Source: Lasioglossum baleicum (lineage: Eukaryota > Arthropoda > Insecta > Hymenoptera > Halictidae). From it: a stretch of 64,000 bases of DNA. The stretch spans positions 15,327,712-15,391,711 of the forward strand of contig NC_134940.1 of NCBI RefSeq assembly GCF_051020765.1, in the 5' to 3' direction. Positions 58,740 through 64,000 of the stretch are shown piece after piece. Each line of letters starts with the position of its first letter. Within the stretch, counting starts at the first letter, position 1. The notes under the pieces are model-generated. The model ran no database searches and was not told the origin of the DNA. It worked only from the letters and a program-made list of their open reading frames with translations. The translations under genes and the position numbers were made by a program.

Positions 58740-61700
58740 CTAAACAGTTGCAATGCCTAAGAATTGTGTCTTACAGATTAATAGTAAACATTTCACTTGA
58801 TTTTTGTCATAGAAATTGAGAAGTTGCTATTACATCAACTGAACTTTATTCAGTTGTAAAAAGATAGCTACACGAATTTTTTTTTATAATGGTGTCGATA
58901 TCATAGTGAAAAGCAGTAGTAACTTGATTTATGTGGTTAATAGTTTACAGTATTTTTATTGATAGTAGATTGATCAAAACTTGTTTCATCATGGATACGA
59001 TGTACAAGGTTTTGAATAACATTAAATGGTTGTTATGTAGAACTTTTTAAATAGTTGAACAAATTATAAAATAGTATACAGAAAATTTAGTGTGACCTTA
59101 GAATATTTATCAGGTAAAATAATTGTCTAAATCACATTATTCAATACAGTAAAATATCAACTGATTGACTAAATGATGCAAAATCAAGTTCACGTTACTC
59201 CGGAATGTTTTCGAACAAAGGTTTATTTATTTTTTCACATTTCGATTTACAATATAATTGGAAATTGATTTATTAACTTAATTTTATTTATTTATTCGTT
59301 AATAATTTATTGGTCAAACTGCTTAGTAGTATTAACTTCAAATACCTGTAGAGTACAATTTGCTCATTAGATATAGTAGATCCTCTTAGATTCCATTTAG
59401 AATGCATTCCTCATTTTGTTTCAATTATAGAAAAAAAGTATGCTTTAAGTTCTTTTATTAAAATTTGAATGTTTACGTTTTCTATAGAAATGGAAATTAC
59501 ATGGTAAGGTACATACAAAAAATGTTATGTAAAATGTGAATAATTTCTAATCACAATCAGTTCATATTTTTGTATATTAAAATTTTTTTATAAGAAACAA
59601 TTACTTAAATAACAATTCTCATTGAATAACAAAATATAAAAGAATGATGACAAATTCAACAAAGTCGTGTACAAAGTGTCTTACGCAGGTGATACCATTC
59701 AATTTCTGGACCTTACTGTAATTCTACAAAAATAATTTGTATACAGCTGAATTGTATTTAACATGTTCCGAACAGATGCGGTAATTCTACAATTCTCTAT
59801 CTTAAAATCTGGTAGATCTACCTGGCAGTACCTGGTCTATTTGAAACGCGCATAAGTTCTATTAATCAGTATTTTCCTATACATGTTTAATATTTTTTCG
59901 ATATACGTAACTAATAAAAATTTGGAGTAACAAATGTGAATTGACAGAGAATGCTTATTCATTATGAAAAATACGATGTTTCGTAATTTCAATACTTTGC
60001 ACGCATCTCGTTTACAAAATAAAAAAGAAAACAACATTCGTACCCTAAAAAAATGTTGACTGACTGAAATGATACTAACTTGAATCTAGTTTAATTTTGG
60101 TCCTAAAATTCCACAGCGACACTTACGTGAGACACTCTGTACAAATATAAATTTATATATTGCGTTTTAGAATAACTAAATTTTATTATATTTGTGATAC
60201 TATATATTTACTATATCAAACCGCCTACATATACATTTTAAAAGGAATACATATATCTACGTATACTTATAATTATCTTGAAAATGCCTAATTTAAAATA
60301 TTAGTGAATGTATATTCTTAGTTTAGAAAATGATACTTGTCAGAGCCTAAGATGCGGTTTAAAAATGTCTGAACTGTGAGATTAGAGAAATATTGATTAA
60401 TTTATTTTTGCATGTTGAATGCAGTACTTAAATATCAAAACAATTTCATGCCTTTATAGTACTTAATGCATTTGTTGGAATTATTAAATGGATTATAGTT
60501 ACAAATTGTGTCAACAAAAAACATATCATATATATAGTATTTGTAGCGTATTTCTTAAAACTAAAGACTTATTATGGAAACAAACATGTATAAAATGATT
60601 ATTGGTAGAAATGGAGTGTCTTTGCTAACGAACATAAGGCTATAACAAAGTGCCTACATGCAACATTAATTACGTTCAGAAATGTTATCATTTAACATAT
60701 TGAATATAATATTAAATACATATAATCATAGCAAACATGAATTGAGAATTTAGTTTTTAGAAATAAGCGATTTGAGTCGTATATAAAAATCAAACACAGT
60801 TTAACGAATTTCTTTTTATGGCCAATAAACATAAGCCTATTTTTATTAGTGATCTGAGTGCCAACTTTTATATATGGTGTAGTAACATATTCTTTTAAAC
60901 ATAGCATAATAAATTTAATTTATTGTAATAACGTATTGTAATTTCAAATTTTATTGTTGCTTATTATTATACATATATATTCGTATTCAAAATGTGAAGG
61001 AAGATAACATTATCACCTAACATTAAATATAGTTTTTTACCAGACTTTGGGCACTTATGCATTTATATTAAAGCGCAACAAAGTAAGAAATTACTAAAAG
61101 TTTAATAAAATACGAACTCCACTTTTTAAACAAATAAGCCTATTCACAAAGGTGAACAATTTTTTTAGCACTGATTTTTATACGATCATATACATTATAA
61201 ATGTTTGAATTTTCATAAACATCCATGGTCTAATAATTAACAGGTAATATTGATCTTCGGCATATCAAAATTTGTGATACACAATCACTTTTGCATCACT
61301 CATAAATATTTTTAATATCTCTTAATATATACGCGCGAAATGATCTTTCCAGTTGACAATTTATTTCGATATTTTTAATCTATTTTGCGTCCGTTTACGT
61401 TTTACGTGTTAAGGAAACATCACGATAATTGTAAAACTGAATCTTAAAATGTTGGTAGAAGTGTGACACATATAAGTAGAATGAATAAATTTATAATAGA
61501 TTTTACAGCATTCGTAAGTTTTACTGATTTTAAATAATATAATTCATCCGCGAAAATGCGTTACACAAATGATTGTAAATAAGTTCTAATTGTAAATAAA
61601 ATTTGTAAAACTCGGTTTTAAAAAGTTAGTGAACTAATGTATTTGAAAATAATAAAATTTTTAATAAACCCTACACTTTGCAGACTCTTTCTATTCCTAT

Positions 61701-62985
61701 CAAATTGAACCATAATTTTTAACTCAACATATTTGTAACAGAAATTGAAGGAGTAAATGATAATGATAAATGATGAAGAGAAAAATTTGTAACCATTATA
61801 CATGTTCTCCAATAACTATACATTAACAAAACTAAAGTAGAATTTCATATCGGTTTAAAGGAAATTAATAACATATTTATTAGACTCTGTTCTGAATCTT
61901 CATCACGAGTCTGACACGATCTTATAGGGCCTACACTATAAAACTTTAGAAAATCGAGGAGTGCGTATACGCAAAAACAATCAAAAATATACCTACCTGT
62001 TTTTACGGACGTGATTTCCTTGCTATTTTTTAGAGAAAGCCTTTCTTTAACCCCTTGCCCTATAGTAGACATTATTCAGTGCAGTGAGTCCATTATACTT
62101 TAAATTATAAAAAATACCAATTAGGGCGCTAATAATTATTAATTTTTGTTGTTAATTATTGAGACCTTTTGAGTCCCTTCGTTTTCTTTTTTTGTTAAGA
62201 ACTCGACGTAAATACGAACGTTATAATAAAAAAAAAAAGTTTGCGGCTTTTCGAGAAATAAGATCACAATGGTTTTGGAAAGAGCGAGACAAACGATTTT
62301 TTGAATCCATATTTATTAAGCTAAAGATTTTAAAACTAATAAAATAAAAACACTACCCGAATGATATGTTTCAGTTCCTTCAAAAACCAGATGATCAATT
62401 AAATAATAATTGAAATAAACGACAATTAAAAATAATGTTACCTTGTTTATCCCTTCGCCAGCTTCTAGAATGGTAGAAATTTCGTAATATTAATATTACG
62501 ACATTCTCCTTATACATATAAGTGAGTGAATATAGTGAGTGCAGATCGCAGAAATTGCGATCGCCGATCTTTTCATATTTACTGTTACACACTAATAATT
62601 ATCTTTATACTTTAACGTAATTTTTATCGCATCAATTATGTCGCATTAATTGACGCAAATGAAAGTCATATCTTACTTATTTTCCAATAAATTTATTAAG
62701 TAAGTGTCGCGAATAATGTACGAGAAAACAGGAAATATCGTTTAAAAATAATGTAGCATTTGATTTGCACGAAGGAAAGATAAAATTTCGATAAAAGTGT
62801 TACGGTGCCATTGAACTCCTTATTTTGAGTGGACACGGAACCGTACGTATATCACGTTCAAAAAATAACGCATATCAGTTTCTGATAATGTTTAAAACAC
62901 CGTTGCGCATGGCAAGTGAAAAGTAACAATTCTGAAAGCAGCTTTAGAGTTACAGAGAAAAGCGCAGGCCTCGAATCGATCCTTC
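58740..62985. other. Very AT-rich intergenic stretch, no feature supported
   Basis: About 4.2 kb with only short open stretches of low-complexity composition. The 3' untranslated region of the membrane-protein gene should be at its start. The right end, from about 62900, becomes less AT-rich ahead of the Rab exon and probably holds its promoter and 5' untranslated region. No TATA box could be fixed. Confidence 0.4.
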
Positions 62986-63070
62986 ACCCCGAAAGTGTCC
63001 AAAGAACAACCCCGGCCGACGACTCTCTCTTCTCGACCCAACAACAGTTCGAAAGCACCCGAAAGCTAAC

Positions 63071-63194
63071 ATGGCGCTCAACTTTGTAGCTACTTATAAA
63101 GTTTTGGTGCTCGGTGACTCGAATGTCGGGAAAACCTGTGTTGTTCATCGTTATTGTGATGAACGTTACTACGACACATTCATTTCGACCATAG
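63071..63194 (+). CDS. Rab-family small GTPase, first coding exon (gene continues past the window)
   Basis: ATG at 63071 begins MALNFVATYKVLVLGDSNVG, followed by KTCVVHRYCDERYYDTFIST and I; a strong GTGAGC donor follows at 63195 in phase 1. GDSNVGKT is the P-loop (G1) of Ras-superfamily GTPases. The STIG at the exon end corresponds to the start of the switch I region of Rab proteins. Rab GTPases recruit effectors to vesicle membranes. The P-loop with Asn in place of the usual Gly, and the CDERYYD stretch, may point to a less common insect Rab, but the subtype cannot be fixed from 41 residues. A context free of other exons nearby and an in-frame ATG support the start. Confidence 0.85.
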
Positions 63195-64000
63195 GTGAGC
63201 AGCCTGTCGGCCTCCTGCTTTCTTTCAAATAGATCTTTAATGATCATCTGATAGCTCGTTTACAATCATTTCTAGGGAATTCTTTCGATTACCAGTTGCA
63301 CATTTTTGTTAATAGAAAATTACTCGATTCACAATGGATTTCTCAGTATTCAATTCCATTTATTTACGACGATCTTTCAATACTTCAGCTGTGATGTCAA
63401 GCATTTTGTTTCTTTAAATTGAACACCTAACTAGAGATGAGGTCTTGACATGTCTTTATATAATTTGTGTCCTCGTATAATGATGTACGTTTAATAGATG
63501 TTTTAATGAATTGAATTATTGAACAGCTGGTTCATTTTTTATTAATGGAAAACACAAATAGCATGTCAACCCTTTAGAAGTGGTAGCAAGCACATATACG
63601 GTTTTCTTACTTGTTAAATAATCGTATTTGTTTCTGTTCATACGTATTTGTTTCTGTTCGTATTTTAGAAATTTTCTTCATAACCATTGGCTTTAATAAA
63701 TCGTGCTTGCATCCGTGTTTTACTCACCTTTCATTCGTGTTGACAGGTGTGAATTATTTCACTTGAAATTTTTAAATTAGATCCTTGAACGACAACTTTT
63801 GTTTACGACGGTATTGTTCTTCTTAACAGAACACTGGTGGCATTCTATATATTTTAACACTAAAACTACCGAGCACTGAAAACGATTGAAATGTTTTAAC
63901 CGATAGAACTGACAAGGCTCTGTTTGTTTAGAATTCGTGTAATTTTTATTTCAATATGTGTTTGGATAAAGAAACTTGTCGAATCAATTTCCATGTAAGC
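63195..64000. other. First intron of the Rab gene, to the window edge
   Basis: No second exon is seen before the window ends. At 63854 the left end of a TTAA-type MITE related to 27931-28086 begins (TTAACACTAAAACTACCGAG); its right end is outside the window. A 19-bp direct repeat, CGTATTTGTTTCTGTTCRTA, occurs twice near 63624-63664. Confidence 0.5.

Overview
This is AT-rich, intron-bearing eukaryotic DNA from an insect, most likely a hymenopteran (bee, ant or wasp). The evidence is short exons with GT-AG introns, many Tc1/mariner-, hAT- and piggyBac-like element remnants, and secreted phospholipase-B1-like GDSL lipases in tandem. No bacterial-style operon, CRISPR array, rRNA gene or convincing tRNA was seen.

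Left third (1-27.4 kb): a phospholipase B1-like (PLB1-like) cluster on the + strand. Two complete genes could be assembled exon by exon with consistent splice phases. Gene A (6264-12732, 7 exons, 424 aa) and gene B (14635-27245, 8 exons, 412 aa) each encode a signal peptide, a GDSL nucleophile block, a GxND block and a terminal D-C-F-H block. At 922-2496 lies a broken third copy. It sits in a segmental duplication of the inside of gene B: exons 3-5 with their introns, about 20878-23585, copied to about 408-3785. Exon 3 of that copy has a lost catalytic-block residue, a frameshift and stops, while exons 4 and 5 are still open. A 749-bp internally deleted hAT element with an 8-bp target duplication later entered the copy. 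The introns and spacers of the cluster are full of small DNA transposons, including two fold-back elements built from inverted copies of a transposase 3' end, both in intron 1 of gene B.

Middle (27.4-57.2 kb): about 30 kb with no gene I can support firmly. It holds several MITE families, large palindromes, a tandem repeat with a conserved reading frame, a 75-bp segment shared between two sites, and a heat-shock-type promoter (two perfect heat shock elements plus a TATA box) with no obvious protein gene behind it. A possible minus-strand coding exon, with a partial duplicate of its 5' end, lies at 39.3-39.7 kb.

Right part (57.2-64 kb): a three-exon gene for a 275-aa multi-pass membrane protein that I do not recognise (57273-58736, +), about 4 kb without a supported feature, and the first coding exon of a Rab-family small GTPase (63071-63194, +), which continues past the window.

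Functionally, the two PLB1-like genes should give secreted serine esterases acting on phospholipids or other acyl esters. The membrane protein and the Rab gene look unrelated to them. Exon models come from reading splice sites, phase and family motifs by eye; no alignment or expression data were available.
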